Origin: Branchiostoma floridae
Taxonomy: Eukaryota > Chordata > Leptocardii > Amphioxiformes > Branchiostomatidae
NCBI RefSeq assembly: GCF_000003815.2
Contig: NC_049995.1
Location: 7,895,626 to 7,959,625, forward strand
Direction: 5' to 3'
DNA length: 64,000 nt
Below the pieces are notes generated by a model. That model made no database searches. It was not told where the DNA came from and saw only the letters and a program-made list of their open reading frames with translations. Positions 42,873 through 56,000 of this stretch are shown piece after piece; the stretch's first letter is position 1, and each line of letters starts with the position of its first letter. A program made the translations under genes and the position numbers.

Positions 42873-43311
42873 GTGAATAGACATTACACTGACCACTTGT
42901 GGTAACCATATTCTATCGGTACACTAATTACAATCTATAAGGGTCTGTATCTACATGTATGTTGTTTTCATGAATGGATACAGAACTAGGCTGTATATTT
43001 GTGAATAAACATTACACTGACCACTTGTGGTAACCATATTCTAACGGTACACTAATTACAATCTATAGTAGTCTTTATATACATGTACGTTGTTTTTATG
43101 AATGGATACAGAACTAGGCTGTATATTTGTGAATGAACATTACACTGACCACTTGTGGTAACCATATTCTATCAGTACACTAATTACAATCTATATGGGC
43201 CTTTATATACATGTACGTTGTTTCTATCAATGGATACTGAACTAATACGGTATATTTGTGAATAGGCATTACACTGACCACTTGTGGTTGCTATGTTATA
43301 CAGTACACTAA
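42873..43311 (+). repeat. 128-bp tandem repeat, 3.4 copies
   Basis: Units start at 42873, 43001, 43129 and 43258 with GTGAATA; each contains ATTACACTGACCACTTGTGG and ACACTAATTACAATCTATA. The last is cut short at the hairpin element that follows. Confidence 0.9.
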
Positions 43312-43481
43312 TAATGATGGAAGCTACAAACGTAGTGTTGCGCAAACTGATATCTACTAACGATCTGTAGTTATCAAGAATTAATTTTTTTTAATTAGAT
43401 GAAAACAAACATTTTCTAATTACTACAGATCATTAGTAGATATCAGTTTGCGCAACACTACGCTTGTAGCTTCCATCATTA
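43312..43481. mobile_element. 170-bp foldback element with 62-bp arms
   Basis: The left arm TAATGATGGAAGCTACAAAC and the right arm, inverted, TAATGATGGAAGCTACAAGC pair over about 62 bases with roughly three mismatches, leaving a loop of about 45 AT-rich bases. TA stands at both outer edges. A scrap of the arm recurs near 51011. Confidence 0.85.
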
Positions 43482-45413
43482 TGCAACGAAAAACGAAGTT
43501 TCATTATAGTGATATGTACCAAAGTGCTGTATTTTGTCATAGAAAAAAATAATGTCAGAGGTAATAAAATGATGACGTCATCAATTCGGCCCAAAAAAAA
43601 TCAGATTTAGAATTCTCTAATGCCCATCTATCAATATTCGTTACGGCTCCATTCTTTCTTAATTTATTAATAAGAAAACAGTGGAAGGTCAAAATGCCAA
43701 TTTAGCCAACCGAGATACCTTAACCTTGGCCCGCCAAAGTCTATTACCCATAATTATAACGCCCTACTGATAAGCCTGACAGTGTATTTGTACAAGGTAG
43801 AGGTCTACGTGTGGTAAACCATGCAAGCTGTTTTATTAATTTTGGGACAGGAAAATTGTATCACTTTTTTGTATCTAAAGAAATTTTGTGCATTTCACAT
43901 AGTCACTACAAGGCTCTTTCCAGACTAGCAAATTAGGTAGGATTGGCCACAGAAATTCTGAATATTTTGTCATTTATTTAATGACACTTGACTAATACAC
44001 GTAACTCCTTTGGCAAATTATTAAGCCTATTTGGCAATTTTTAACTATTTCTAGAGTAACCAAAAAAGTACTTTATAAATGTGTTACCTGTGTGCGAAAG
44101 AACTCAATAGCTTGTAAGTACGTAAATCACTTCAAACAGAGGTCGAGTGGAAAAAAGAACACATTTTATTTATAAAACTGTCCGTCCTACGATCATGAAA
44201 GGCAGGGATTACCAAAATCCATCCTAATTTTTCTGCATTCAATTGCAAAGAAAAAGAGAAAACTACTTTACTCCTAACATCACAGAACCCACACATTACA
44301 GAAAAGGTGGGATCCTTCTTCTTCCATTGTTTCAGACAAAGAAGTCAAATCCAATAATAAGTTAGAATCTTTAGTACGTTTTAGACTAAAGTAGACACAT
44401 GCTATATTGTTCTGTATATTTGTCATTCCCCTTGCATACCTGCAATTAGCCTGGGCAAGAATTTAGTATATATATATTTTGAGGCAAAAACATGGTGAAA
44501 AGAATTCAATGTCTTGTTATGGCTAAGAAAAGACTCCGATCTCATCAGGATTAAAAACACTAGTGTGCACTGTTTGTTTAGGTGACGTAAGCTTAAGACT
44601 CTGTAATGTAAGATGTTATTTTCTTACAGGTGAAAACTACTCTCTGTTTTAAGGTGACGTGACTAGAGTTTGACATTTATTTCCACGTAAAGTAAATTTG
44701 ATGATGAGTGGACATTGTTTGTTTTCAGCGAAAGTTTATAAAGCTTTCTTGTTTTTCTTGTTCTCACACCATGACTTTTTGAACACGTCAACTACTGAAC
44801 GTGTTGTGATGTTAGCGACCGACCATAACTTGGCACAAGGACGTTTACGGTCACTTGTACCAGGTTCGTGTTTTTGGCACGTATGTCTTACGCAATTTGA
44901 GACACAGGTATTCCGTATATCTTTGCCTTACGTGAGAGAATACACATTTCCAACCTTCTTGTTTACATCTGAAGACCAACTTTGGGCAAAGGCCGGTGGA
45001 ACGGCGCTCCAGGTATCCATGTATCTAGCCAGCTACTTCAGCTATCCTTACATGAGACAGTGTGAAATTACACAGACCACATAGCTTACGCCGTTTTACA
45101 ACTAGAAGCTGTGAAAGATCTGACATGTTTCTCAACGAATTTCATAGATAAAAACGTTTTTATTTACTACGTTTTCTGTGCTTTGTTTCTTGTGTCATAT
45201 TCCAATTCTGAAATCAAGGTGTCACGCGAATTCAACTTTTGGTCGTTGTACGGTCTTTCCGCGATCTACGTCTTTGCTCCCGACAACTCCCCAGCCAAAG
45301 TTGGTTCATTCTGTTGAGTGTAGCCTGAAACCCATCTTATTTTAACTCCAATTCAATATTATGATCGTATCCATGCAGAATATGGCTTTCCAGACTTTGA
45401 TTTTTTTTTAATT
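43482..45413. other. gene-free
   Basis: No recognised exon. Frames at 44698-45084 (128 codons) and 45111-45317 (68 codons) are open but show no domain, signal peptide or flanking splice sites I can defend. Confidence 0.4.
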
Positions 45414-45530
45414 TTATAGTTGGTGGCCACAGATGACTTTTCAAGACTAGTAGGCAATCTCGCCGACAAACTCCCAACCACAGATGACCTTGCTCACGAC
45501 CAACCATGGTCTGGAAAATGTCGGGATGCC
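45414..45530 (-). repeat. dispersed repeat shared with 10063-10180
   Basis: The minus strand reads CCAGACCATGGTTGG, GAGCAAGGTCATCTGTGGTT, GGGAGTTTGTCGGCGAG and TAGTCTTGAAAA, matching 10070-10165 on the plus strand in order. The overlapping 128- and 115-codon frames are therefore probably not genes. Confidence 0.75.
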
Positions 45531-45941
45531 GCGGTTGGCTCATGGCCTGTGTTACTGGGGCTTTGGTGTTAAAAGATTGGTTTAAGATGGAGAATAGACA
45601 GCTTGTAATGTCTGCCTGTGGTGAGAATCGAGAAATAACTCGGTCAACAACAAGAAATGGGTACAGCAGTAGCCAACTGACACTGGTATGGTCATGTGAG
45701 GAATGGCGTTCACTAAATGTCATGGCATCTTGTTTGGCAACTTGGTTCCGGGTGAACAGTAGAATTTCACATGCATGCCATTGGAAAGAGGATGTTTTTC
45801 GCTATATAGCTACATCTTTACTTGTATTAGCATGCAACATATGGGCTACTTAGGGATTCCAATTTGTGGGCTCTTTTGGCCATTTTTTCTTAAGGCCTTA
45901 CTCTTCGTTGACTAGGGATGTGGAATTCATAAGTGAGAAAT

Positions 45942-45949
45942 TGGTGTGA

Positions 45950-45989
<40 letters not shown>

Positions 45990-46010
45990 GTGTGTGCGCG
46001 TGTGTGTGTA
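45942..46010 (+). repeat. (TG)n microsatellite
   Basis: An uninterrupted TG run of about 26 bases inside a 65-base TG/CG-rich tract. Confidence 0.95.
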
Positions 46011-46098
46011 CAGGGTGGGGGGGAGTGCTCATAGTAGCCTTGGTACCATCCTAGTAGTAACCACTGAGTCAATCATTGCTTAGCAAGCAAAAATATTG

Positions 46099-46217
46099 TA
46101 ATCTCCAAGTAGATCTTATCCGTGGCATAAGATATCATCAAAAGCTTGGAAAGGAGTTTAGCTGGCCTTTATTCGCCACAGCTGTTTCCCTAGCTTATTA
46201 TGATATCTTATGCCACA
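46099..46217. mobile_element. repeat with 17-bp perfect inverted arms
   Basis: ATCTCCAAGTAGAT (variant of the word at 621 and 1526) is followed by GTGGCATAAGATATCAT (46122-46138) and its exact complement at 46200-46216, with a 61-base spacer. Probably the internal hairpin of a larger decayed element. The 84-codon frame across it has no domain. Confidence 0.55.
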
Positions 46218-46599
46218 GCAAGATCGGCTTGGGTATGAAAGATATTGAGCTAGCGGTTACTACGGAGGATGGTACCCAGGCTATGCTCATAGATAAAGGC
46301 TATAAGATACATGAAGATATTACTTGTTGACCTTGCACTTTGTAATATGAAATTTTAGGAACAAAAAAAGTTTTGTAGGAGATAAGAGAAAAGACAATTG
46401 AAAAAAAAAACATGTTTTTTTCGACGGAGCAATGATTTTTTAAATACTGATGTAGGGTCGAGTTTCGAAAAGTTCCCTATTTTCTCGTACGCGTCTTTTC
46501 GAAGCGGCTGAAAATTTCAAAATATTACGCAACATCTCCGAATGTCACGTACTTTCAAACCGTACGTCATACGTAACCTCCCATCCAAAGTACGTGCAA

Positions 46600-47119
46600 A
46601 CGAAGTGAACTGTGTATGAGTATGTGTCACGCTCCTAACTTGTTATGTCCATGTCACTGTTTTGACACTTGTTGTCACAACCTTACACCTTTATTTGTTG
46701 TCACCGTATGTCTTTGTTACCTGGCGAGGTTTGTTCCCATTCGTAACGATTACCTCATGTCCTTCGGCGACGTATTGACTTCTCCCCGACTCTTTTATCC
46801 TCCGCGCCCTTCCCTGTATTCAAACTTTGTCCCACCAACACTTTGTCCAAACATGGCGGCCAATGGCGACACTCCGTGTAAAGCAATACGTCATCTTGTC
46901 GTAATCTGACTCCTGCCGCAAAACGGGCCAGTATAAATACGCCGGTCGCGACGTTTTGTGTTGTATAGTTATCCACCTCACCGAACACGAGCAGACGATT
47001 GTTTTCGAGTCGTATATTCCTGAGCAGTATTGACAAGGACTCCTTGGTCCAACTTTAGCCATATTCTCAGAGGAGTATTTCTTGAGTTTTTCAAGAAAGC
47101 CACAAGAATCCAGAATAAG
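46600..47119 (+). promoter_or_regulatory. promoter and 5' UTR of the FAM167-family gene
   Basis: CpG density rises here relative to both sides. TATAAA at 46932-46937 (context CAGTATAAATACG) would place a start site near 46962 and a 5' UTR of about 155 bases. CCAATGGCG occurs upstream near 46860, a CCAAT-box candidate. No ATG was noticed between the TATA box and 47120. Confidence 0.6.
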
Positions 47120-47338
47120 ATGGAGGTCATCACACGAAGATTGGAAGAGTTCAGCTCGCGGCCGCCGAGTTTCGATAGTTCGCCGGAGGCACTGACGACT
47201 GTGCGGCGGCCGTGGCTGCCCGAGCCGGCCGCTGAGAAGCCCGTACCGTGCGTTAACGGGGTCGGCCCCAACGATACCAGCATGCAAGACAGGAAAGGCG
47301 GTATCGAGAGCGCACTGGCCTGGCTTAGAAAAGAACTG
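47120..47338 (+). CDS. FAM167-family protein, first coding exon
   Basis: ATG at 47120 (AATAAGATGG) opens 73 codons ending KEL at a donor CTG|GTAAGC, phase 0. It begins MEVITRRLEEFSSRPPSF, continues Pro/Arg-rich with RRPWLPEP, and ends GGIESALAWLRKEL. The A-W-L-R-K-E-L motif with an acidic/Ser residue ahead is the hallmark at the start of the conserved FAM167A/B (DIORA) coiled region, which in relatives continues with a QDxxLARQLMxLR segment. The start LRSL-like helix plus RRPS motif also fits FAM167A. The biochemical role of the family is poorly known; human FAM167A is linked genetically to autoimmune disease. GC content and codon use stand out from the AT-rich surroundings. No continuation exon was found downstream to 64000, so the intron would exceed 16.6 kb or the exon escaped me. 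Whether it is the A or B type cannot be decided. Confidence 0.7.
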
Positions 47339-49794
47339 GTAAGCACTATTATCTTTTCTAGTATACAAGTAATTTTAATATAGAAAAAGACTTAAAATCG
47401 CCGAAAATTTTCTGCATTCTCTATCAATTCTGATAGTTTCCCTAACCTAGAATGTAGTGTGCAATGTAATTCATTTCCATTTCCTTGTCTTTAATTTCCT
47501 GACTATTTAGAAGCCGGTCAATATTTAAAGGAAAAATAAAATACGTGTCTTGTGATTGCCCCAGGTGTACTTTGCTACCGTTGTCATGTTAGCCTCGCCA
47601 ATGCCTATTGCAGACCCTACTATTAAGAGAAAGGATCTTAGCGAAATTATCATGTTTGTGTACCGGGATTCTAGCCTAAGCTTAGTGTGTTGTTGAATAT
47701 AATATCACAAGTTCCCGTGTGAACTGGTCTACCACAGTCAATGACAGGGAAATGCTATACCGGGGGTTTCACTTAGGCAGGGAAACGAGACCCGTTCAAT
47801 AACACATTACAGCACTGGTTTGTCATTGAAAGCCCCTACGAAACAATGTGTCCATCAGCGATCAAGGTAAGACACACCGGCTCAAAAACACATTACGATC
47901 ACGGCTTTAGCTGTGTGGCTTATAAGGTCACAGAGAGGAATTTCTTCGAGGTCGACCACTCAGTGCTCTTTGTGTCTGATACGTTTACGCTGACCAAAAA
48001 CACGACGAGCTACTTCGTACAACGAAGCGATTGTAGGGAGCCAAAACTTGCCTGGTCACTATATTGCCTGTAAATATATGGACAGCTAGATCGCTCTGTG
48101 TTTTCATTCAAGAAGTCCAGTACTAGTCCTTTGTCAATAGGAAACCACACAAGCAGTGTAGACAGCTAAGTTACGCTGACTAAAAACACGACAAGCTGCT
48201 ACGTACAACGAAGCGATTGTAGGGAGCCAGAACTTGCCTGGTCACTATATTGCCGGTAAATATATGCACACTAGGTCGCCTTGTGTTCTCAGTCAGGAAG
48301 TCCAGTCCTTTGTCAATAGGAAACCACACAAGCCGTGTGGACAGCTAAAGAATGGTTGGCCGTAGGCGTTGTGTGTATGTGTGTGTGCGCGCTATGGAAT
48401 CAGGCAACCTTTGTGAGATCATTAGTCTTCACCGGCCTCTTTTACCACTTCAGCCTGGCGTTTGAAGTTAGCGCCCGTGCGTGCTCTTGCGAAAGCGCGG
48501 TAGAGCCACTCGGGTCTACATTAGGAATTGCGCTCTCTTGAATTTAAAGCCAAGCCCCGTGATGTGTTTTTGACGACCGACCTCGACTCTAGAACTATGT
48601 CGAGCGAAGCGCGCCTTGCTAAACTCACGCGTTCTACCACGTTGTTTTACTACATGTAAGGCGCGCACACTATGCTCTTATACTAAATAATCCTCCAACA
48701 AAATTACCGTTCGCTCTCTTTATACATAACGATAGCAAGTCAGTTTTGTTTTGTCTTTAGAAATAGAAATCAAGAAAAATACTCCTAGACCAGACTTATC
48801 ACTAGAGCAACTGGTCTCTGAAATTAGGTATTTCCGCAATGGTCTCGTACGGCTTGACCAAAACACCTGCGCGCATAGGCCTTCGGGCTAAACCAACCCG
48901 GCTACAGGGACCCAGGTGTAACCTATGTTCCGCAGACAATAATTATAGCCTTCAGTAGCCTTCAGATATTTTTCATGCACTTATAGTCTAGAGCGGTGGA
49001 CAGAAATAGCAAGAGAGAAAAACACTTGTTGCATGCCTTGGTACTCGCACATAAAAGGATGTCGTTGGGTAAGATTTTAATCGTATTTGGTTATCTAAAT
49101 CCTATACACACTAAAATACACATACACATAGCCAGGCATTGTGATTGTACTACGCTTCTACATTGAGATTAAGAGTCAGAAAAGTAAAAGCAAAGACGTA
49201 GATCAAATAATATTGTGAGGTCTTGTCGTGCCCAGACTAAGATTACATGCAAATTTCCTGAATGTCCCGTATATATGTATGAATATTCTGCATATTCTAA
49301 ATAGGCAAAGCGGGTATGGAATAGCCATACTGGTGAACCGGCAAGACTTGTATGCGCTGTTTTGTCTACCAAACCAAATTTCGGAGCGGGTGCAGATACA
49401 TAGAACCCTTCCCGAACACAAGTTTGGTCGTGGGCGATGATACTATTGTTGTCTTGTCTTGTCTGGTGCAGCTATTAATTCGGGGTCATGGAACCCATAT
49501 ATCAAGTGAACTTTAAAAAAGCATTACATCACCTTATTCAAGGTTTGATAGCGTTGAAAAACTGGTTCAGATCAGCTGTTGGTTGGGTGAAAGCGTACAA
49601 ACATCGCAAACAAAGGGTCCATTCAGATATCTAATGTGACATTTAAGCGTATGAGGACCCCCGTTGATAACAGTGTCTCACAGGGAAAGACTTAGACAAA
49701 GACCTTCAACCGTCTTTGTTCTCAGGCCTCACGTTTTTCAAAGAAATGATATCTATATCTGGCTTAAGGTTTCTTTATGTGCAACTTCATCTGA

Positions 49795-49795
<1 letters not shown>
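47339..49795. other. probable FAM167 intron
   Basis: No exon recognised apart from the tandem duplication at 47988-48349. 48350-48545 is GC-richer and holds a 68-codon frame without a domain. The rest is AT-rich. Confidence 0.4.
47988..48349 (+). repeat. 185-bp tandem duplication
   Basis: 47988-48172 and 48173-48349 share ACAACGAAGCGATTGTAGGG, ACTTGCCTGGTCACTATATT and CAATAGGAAACCACACAAGC with a few substitutions and one small deletion. Confidence 0.9.
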
Positions 49796-49841
<46 letters not shown>

Positions 49842-50046
49842 CTGTAGATCTATCTAATACTTACTATACTGTAGCATATATCTACCTATATAGCTATCTA
49901 AATGTATGTGTCTATCTATCTATCTATCTATTTATCTATCTGTCTATCTATTTGTCTACCTATCTATCTGTCTACCTATCTATCTATCCGTCTCTCTATT
50001 TGCCTACCTCTCCCTCTATGTCTATCCATGTAGCTATCTATCTATC
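49796..50046 (+). repeat. (CT)n then (CTAT)n compound microsatellite
   Basis: CT repeats (49798-49822) give way to TCTA units with CTG and CTAC variants up to 50046. The long Ser/Leu/Tyr frame across it is an artefact. Confidence 0.95.
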
Positions 50047-53000
50047 TTCGCAAGGATTTGAAAATGTGAAAATAGTGGCTATGTGGGGCAAACTAAAATT
50101 GCGCAATGCAAAGTCTCCCCCATACTGACCCAAAGTCTAATTTCTAGGCTACCATCTAAAGTGCTTACCACATAAATACAAACTGTGCTATCTCACCCCC
50201 TAGACTTTCACCTGGTTACGCCAGGTACCGAGTGTGTTTTGACGTACGTGCCGTCGCACAGGTGAGGCCAGCGCGACGCAGGTGTGCGAGGAAGTGGAGT
50301 TTGTCCCTTCTGTCCTTACCTAAGCTGATTCGGATCCAACGTTTGCCCAAACAACATGTAGAGTTGCTGAGAGAGATTAACCAGAGCACTGGCATCTATA
50401 TTTACATTGTAACCAGAGGGTAATACATTCAAACACTCTCTAATCACACGTTTGGCTATGGTTGTTTTTGACGTGTTTTTAGGCGTTTTTGTCGGGCTTT
50501 TCATTTTGCACTCACGGTTTTCTTTATGTCCTAAAACATGTTAAAACAGCTGGAGCCGAACCCCTACTCAAAACAGTCTGAGTGTACAATACCACGTAGC
50601 TTACTGGTTTCTTAGAATTGTTTTTTTAATCATTGGTTTGTACATATTTATATAAACGGGTGGGGTAACAGTTTCCAGTGAAGGGGTTTTTAGTGGGGCC
50701 TTTCTTAATATGCCAATACCGCCCAACAAGCCTATGGTTCTAACATTTTGTACGTGTTGTTCATTCTCAACTTTGGCGGTCTTTGGCCTACAGGCTATGT
50801 ATGACGTCATGGCGCCGAATATAGCCAGCCCAGTTCTACCCGGTCATCTGCTACTGTCTCTATCGCTTTGTCGTCTGACATTTTCCCGCGCTTTGTGTGA
50901 GAGAATAAAATTGGTCTCACAAAGGTCTTTGTCGCACATTGACGTTACAAGAACAGATGTGGAATTAAGCGTGGAAAAGACACTGCATCAATAATACACA
51001 TGTATATGTCGAAGCTACGCTTGTTCTATTGTTATACAACGTACAGTTAAACTTTAAAGGTCGAAAAAGGGCAATAGACCAAAGGATCGAAATCTCAATT
51101 TTTTTTTTTCTTTTCACGAAAGAAGACATCTGTTGTACAGTATTCGTAACTTAAGAAGAAGGTTAAATGGACCTTATGTAAGATTTTGTCTCCAAAAATT
51201 TACAATGTTCTCAAGAACAAAACCTTCATGTGAATGACATGTACAGCCACTTTTCATCATATCTAATCATTATGGCGCATTTCATATGCTTGTGAATTGT
51301 GCAAAACCAATAGTTGCACAAGGTCCGCTGAGTTTCTGAAACCATCTCGAAATAGACCATCCTGGACTTTCAAAGATTTCCTGAGGTGTGCTGACTATTC
51401 AGTCACAATATTTAGCTAGATACTAGATAAGTAATTCTAAAGGGTTGATTTAACTTACTATGTACAGTAATAGTTGAAAAATATCCTTCCCTATGTTGTC
51501 CTAATATTACGTAATGAACCTTTAAGTCTCCTCAGCATGGCGCCAGTGAGACACACAGGCCCTGCTTATGGTGTTGACTCCTGTTTTAAAGTCTACCGTC
51601 GTCTGGTCTGTACCGGCGTCACAACAACTCCTACCGTTATCTTCAGTTATGCGGTAAATACATGTTGGGATTTGGTCAGGCTCGAAGAGGAAAAGGGAAT
51701 CTAGATAAATGGCGTCTCAAGTTCAGAGGACGCCATGTTTTTTTTTTTAAAGATGATTAGAGTCATGTGATTGTCACCGGCCCTAGTGGCAAATATCTGC
51801 TTGGTTGGGCTAATAGACGCATTATAACTGACAATGAAGCAAAGAACATTTGTACTTGAGTAAATAAGTATCGTTTTTGCTACTGAGCTAACAAGTTTGA
51901 GGACAACTTTGAGAGCTACATGTGTCGTGAGAGTTAGACGAGAATACCCCCCTCCCACACACTCAGACATTTGACTTTGTTCAAGGTCTTTCAATCGATC
52001 ATGACTTTAGGCAAAACACGTCACTAGTGTTGACTGGAGTGGCGCTAGTCAGAATCGATCATTCCTTAAGGACACTCGAAAAACACTTCTCTGAAAAGTG
52101 TGAATTCCGTGCGATCGAGCTCTGTCCGTTCTAAAATATTTGCCCATTTGACGATTTCCTTGGCACCAAAATCTATGGAAAGAATTCAAAGATAAAACAA
52201 GAACGTACGTTAGGATTAAAATCATAACATTTATCCTATAGTGTTGTAGTAACGAGCAATTAAATATTTGGGTCGATTTCCACCTTTGCGACCTTGCGTG
52301 ACCTTGTGTTACTCCGCGCCCCCCTCCCCCTCATTCTACCATTGACACAGCTGGACTTGACTTGCAGACTGACAGCGAAGTGGACATTTCTCTCTCTCAC
52401 ACGAGCGGAACGTGTTGAAACAACCCCTTAACTTGTTGCTGACAACACATTCCGAACGCGTATGCAATCCAGACCTGTATCCCAGACATATGCGATCTAT
52501 TTGAATTGTATACATCCATCTCGCTCTGTTTATATATAGCAGCCATTCCTATTACCAAGAAAGTTTTTCTAAGCCTTCCTGATAATACCAATTTGTGAAA
52601 GGTAATAGAGCATGAATTTAGTAAGCTGTTCTGGTCGACTATCTATTATCATTAGCGAAGATTCTTAGCTTATGTTCAATCTTCAAACAATTTCAAGTTC
52701 TGTGTATTAACATCTTTGGTTTACATTGATGTGTTTGAACAACTATATCCTTTAGTGCTTCATCTGCTACGTTCTTTCTAAAAGTTGTAATTTGAACGCA
52801 AAAAAAAGGAACAACGAAGCTGATCTTTCAATTCGAACATCTCTGTACTTTTGTCGCCAACACAAATTTGCAAACTCAGCAAGGACAGACAAAGAGCAGG
52901 TCACAAAAACCATGACCCAGATTCTCCGTCGCTCTCTGTGACTTCTCCAATGTCACCTGTCAACTGAATTAAGTCTACAGGAAGGAAGGAAGAAGTGATG

Positions 53001-56000
53001 GCAAATTTGACCTATCTTGTCAGCAACCAAGTGACAGTAAACAGGCAACCTTTCCACACACACAGTGCTAAACCACAAGATTTTTTTCTGAAATCAGAAA
53101 TTCTGCTTTGTCAAAAAAATGCGCTGACAATTTCTGTTGTACATCGGTGGGATTTTTCTTAAACATATTCTACATTTTTTCTAGAATTCACAATGAGTTT
53201 CCGGTCCGTTGTGCATATCCCTTATAAAAATAAGGAAGTCTACAGAAAATGTTGTGGTATTTCATGATAATACTTGCCAGCAAAAGCGATAACTATCATA
53301 GAAGTACGAATAATCTTATCTTAATGTTTGCGGTATCCCTTTCAAAACTGCAGACTTTGAAATTCTTGTGATTTTTCTGCGCGACACAGAAGCCACATGG
53401 GGGCTCTTGCGAAGAAAAGCAATTATGCAAATCATATCGTTTAGATGTGGAAAATCATTTCAATTACAAGTATACAAAACAGGAAGCCAGATAATATCTA
53501 TGGGGTGGGGAAGGGGAGGGGGCGTCTTTGTTGTTGGAAGAGAAAAGATATCATATGACACCAGGTGAAAAGGTGTGACCGGATGGGATAATTATAGGTG
53601 ATCAACTGACAAAAGAAACAAGAATGGAAAGGTGTAGATAAAAAGAACAATGTCCTATTGTTATGTTTCGTGAACGATTGAGGTTAGGTAGCAAAGTGTT
53701 ACAAACTGTCAAAGTTTTAGAATTTTTTGTGAGAAATGGAAATGCCTTATTGTTATAACTCCGATAGCTTCATCTAGGAAAATAACAATGAAAATCCTTC
53801 TATCCCAGCTTGAGATATTATCTTCCAAAGTTTCCAACAAAAGTCCCACTGCAGTTCCAAACAAGGCGCTAGAGGGCCGAAACTGATACATCACTTTGTA
53901 AATGTCTTTTGGTGAAGTTATCGTGTCACAGAAAGCTAGTTATGTACGCGTTTGACTTTGCTATTAAATTAAGAAGTCCAAAATGTATGACTCGGCACTC
54001 TAGATTAAAAGGTTTCAATGATGACCATTCTATGAGCAAGACAAAAGAGAATTCCCAAAGCGTTGCTGAAAAGAAAAACAAACACACTAATGGAATGAGG
54101 CTGGGGAATTTCCAATTCCCTTCTGTATACGTTCCTGGGACAGAAGCAAGCACGCGAATCGCACACCACAAACAAGCGGTAATCAGGCAGGGGCAACTAT
54201 GCGATAACGAGACAAACGGAAATTAGTCCGCAATTCAAAACACGCCGAATGATGATGATCAAAGCCTCTATTGTCTTTATCTGCCCCCAAATACGGGTAA
54301 AAACAGAACTTATGATATAAGGTAATACAGTTGCAATACTAACAAATGTATATCAATACCAGAACATTCTAATACAGTCATACAAGGGGCCAGTTTCTTC
54401 TCTAATTTTACAACGATTTTGAAAATATAGCAAGACAAGTATGTTCTAGTATGGCAAGTTGATCAAAACGAATCTACGGGGCTTCGTGGGTTGAATACAA
54501 ACATTCATGTACTATAAATTTGCCAAACAAGGTGAATCCTTTGCAGTAATGTCTAACTCCATGACTAACAAATTGTTTGGCTAGATTTAACTTTTTTTCG
54601 CAAAATATGGCCGAAATTCTAATATTTTTCAACAGTTTGATAACTAGAGAGCTGCGTATAATGATAATCTACCGGAGGGGGTATCAGACGACAAAAATAG
54701 TTCCGCCAATTTGTAGACCGACCCCCCTTAGAGCAGTAAAGGGACCCCCTTCGTGGGACATGATCAGCCTGACAAAGCCAGGTAAAAGCCCGTGTAATGC
54801 CCCCGCGGTTAGTACGTGTGTGAGACTGGGAAAATTAGCTTGCTTAGGGACTCCACTAGACCCGCTGGCGCTGGATTACACTTAGGGGCGGACTGCGACG
54901 AATTGTTACGGGATGGAAAATTGAAAATCCCACATTGTTTCCGACCCCTTTGACCGTTTTCGACACGGGTATTCCTAACATTTGTTCTACTAAAATCTAG
55001 CCCAGACCCTTTCAGTCTCAACTACCGTATCCCACTGGTATTTAAACCTCCTCACGGTGTCTGCTTGTACAAGTGACTCAGCTATGGGAAGAATAGATGG
55101 ATAAAACCGCTAAAAGTTTCCCCTAAGTCGGTTAGAGAGAGTCCATCTCTGTTTCCCTTTGTAGATCGCCGCGGCGATTTAACTCGTGAATTCCACGAAC
55201 CACAGACCGACCAAACACTTCCCCAAATTGTCTTGAGATATTTAGCCTGTTGCCATGGCAACTGATTGAATAAAAGCAGTCTTATTTTGGGGGTGAGGAA
55301 GGACTTTGGTGTCAGAAGTGGCGAGACAAAGTAGAGGATTAACAGACACTCAAACGGACCCCTCTGTGTTTGCAGAAGAATCTTTGCGTTTGTCTTGAGC
55401 TTCTCACGTGTAGGGTCTCGTATTACAGTTTGCACAATCCAATCACAAGAGGGTTTTCGTGTAAAACATCCTCACAACAAACCTGGTGCAATTTTTATTC
55501 TAAAATTCTATGAAATATCATATAATAGAAACGATACATCGTGGTAAAGTTTCGACCAAATGTTTCCACAAGTAGTGGTCGAAAGCTTTTGTTAAATGTT
55601 CTATTAGCTTCAGGACGTAGTTGGCATACTTGGTGAGAATTTCGTTTGGTAGTCATGACGACTGATTCCACGACCCGCATTCTGGTTCTTTTAGTCAGAA
55701 TTTTGGTCCCACGCGGCACGATCCTGTTTCGTGATTAAACGTGTTTTAGGCGTTGCCATAGAAACCCAAGAGGGAACAAAATCATGTATAGTGTGTAAAG
55801 AACGATCTTACGTCATGTGAAACAATGACGAGATCTTCGAAAGAGGGAAGGAAACATTCTTTCAAAGTCGTGTCCTTTCTGGTAACTTACGCTGTGAGAA
55901 ATTCTTGTACATTCGCGTGTTTTAGTTGAATAGAGAACCGCCCACTTACACTTCTATTTTAGTAAATCATAACAATCTTTGTTCTTTCGGCTCTTAAGTT

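Noticed and set aside
44698..45317. 128- and 68-codon plus frames as a possible small gene
   Set aside because: No domain, no signal peptide with a cleavage site, no supporting splice sites or polyadenylation context.
45337..45853. 128-codon minus and 115-codon plus frames
   Set aside because: They overlap a dispersed repeat also present at 10063-10180, and no domain is visible.
46820..47368. 182-codon minus-strand frame opposite the FAM167 exon
   Set aside because: The plus strand has TATA box, start, family motif and donor; the antisense frame has no recognised domain and is explained by high GC.
49664..50128. 154-codon Tyr/Leu/Ser-rich frame
   Set aside because: Produced by CTAT repeats; no codon bias or domain.
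50232..50423. Second exon of the FAM167 gene
   Set aside because: The frame has a few Leu/Gln/Arg residues but lacks the QDxxLARQL pattern and an acceptor in phase 0.
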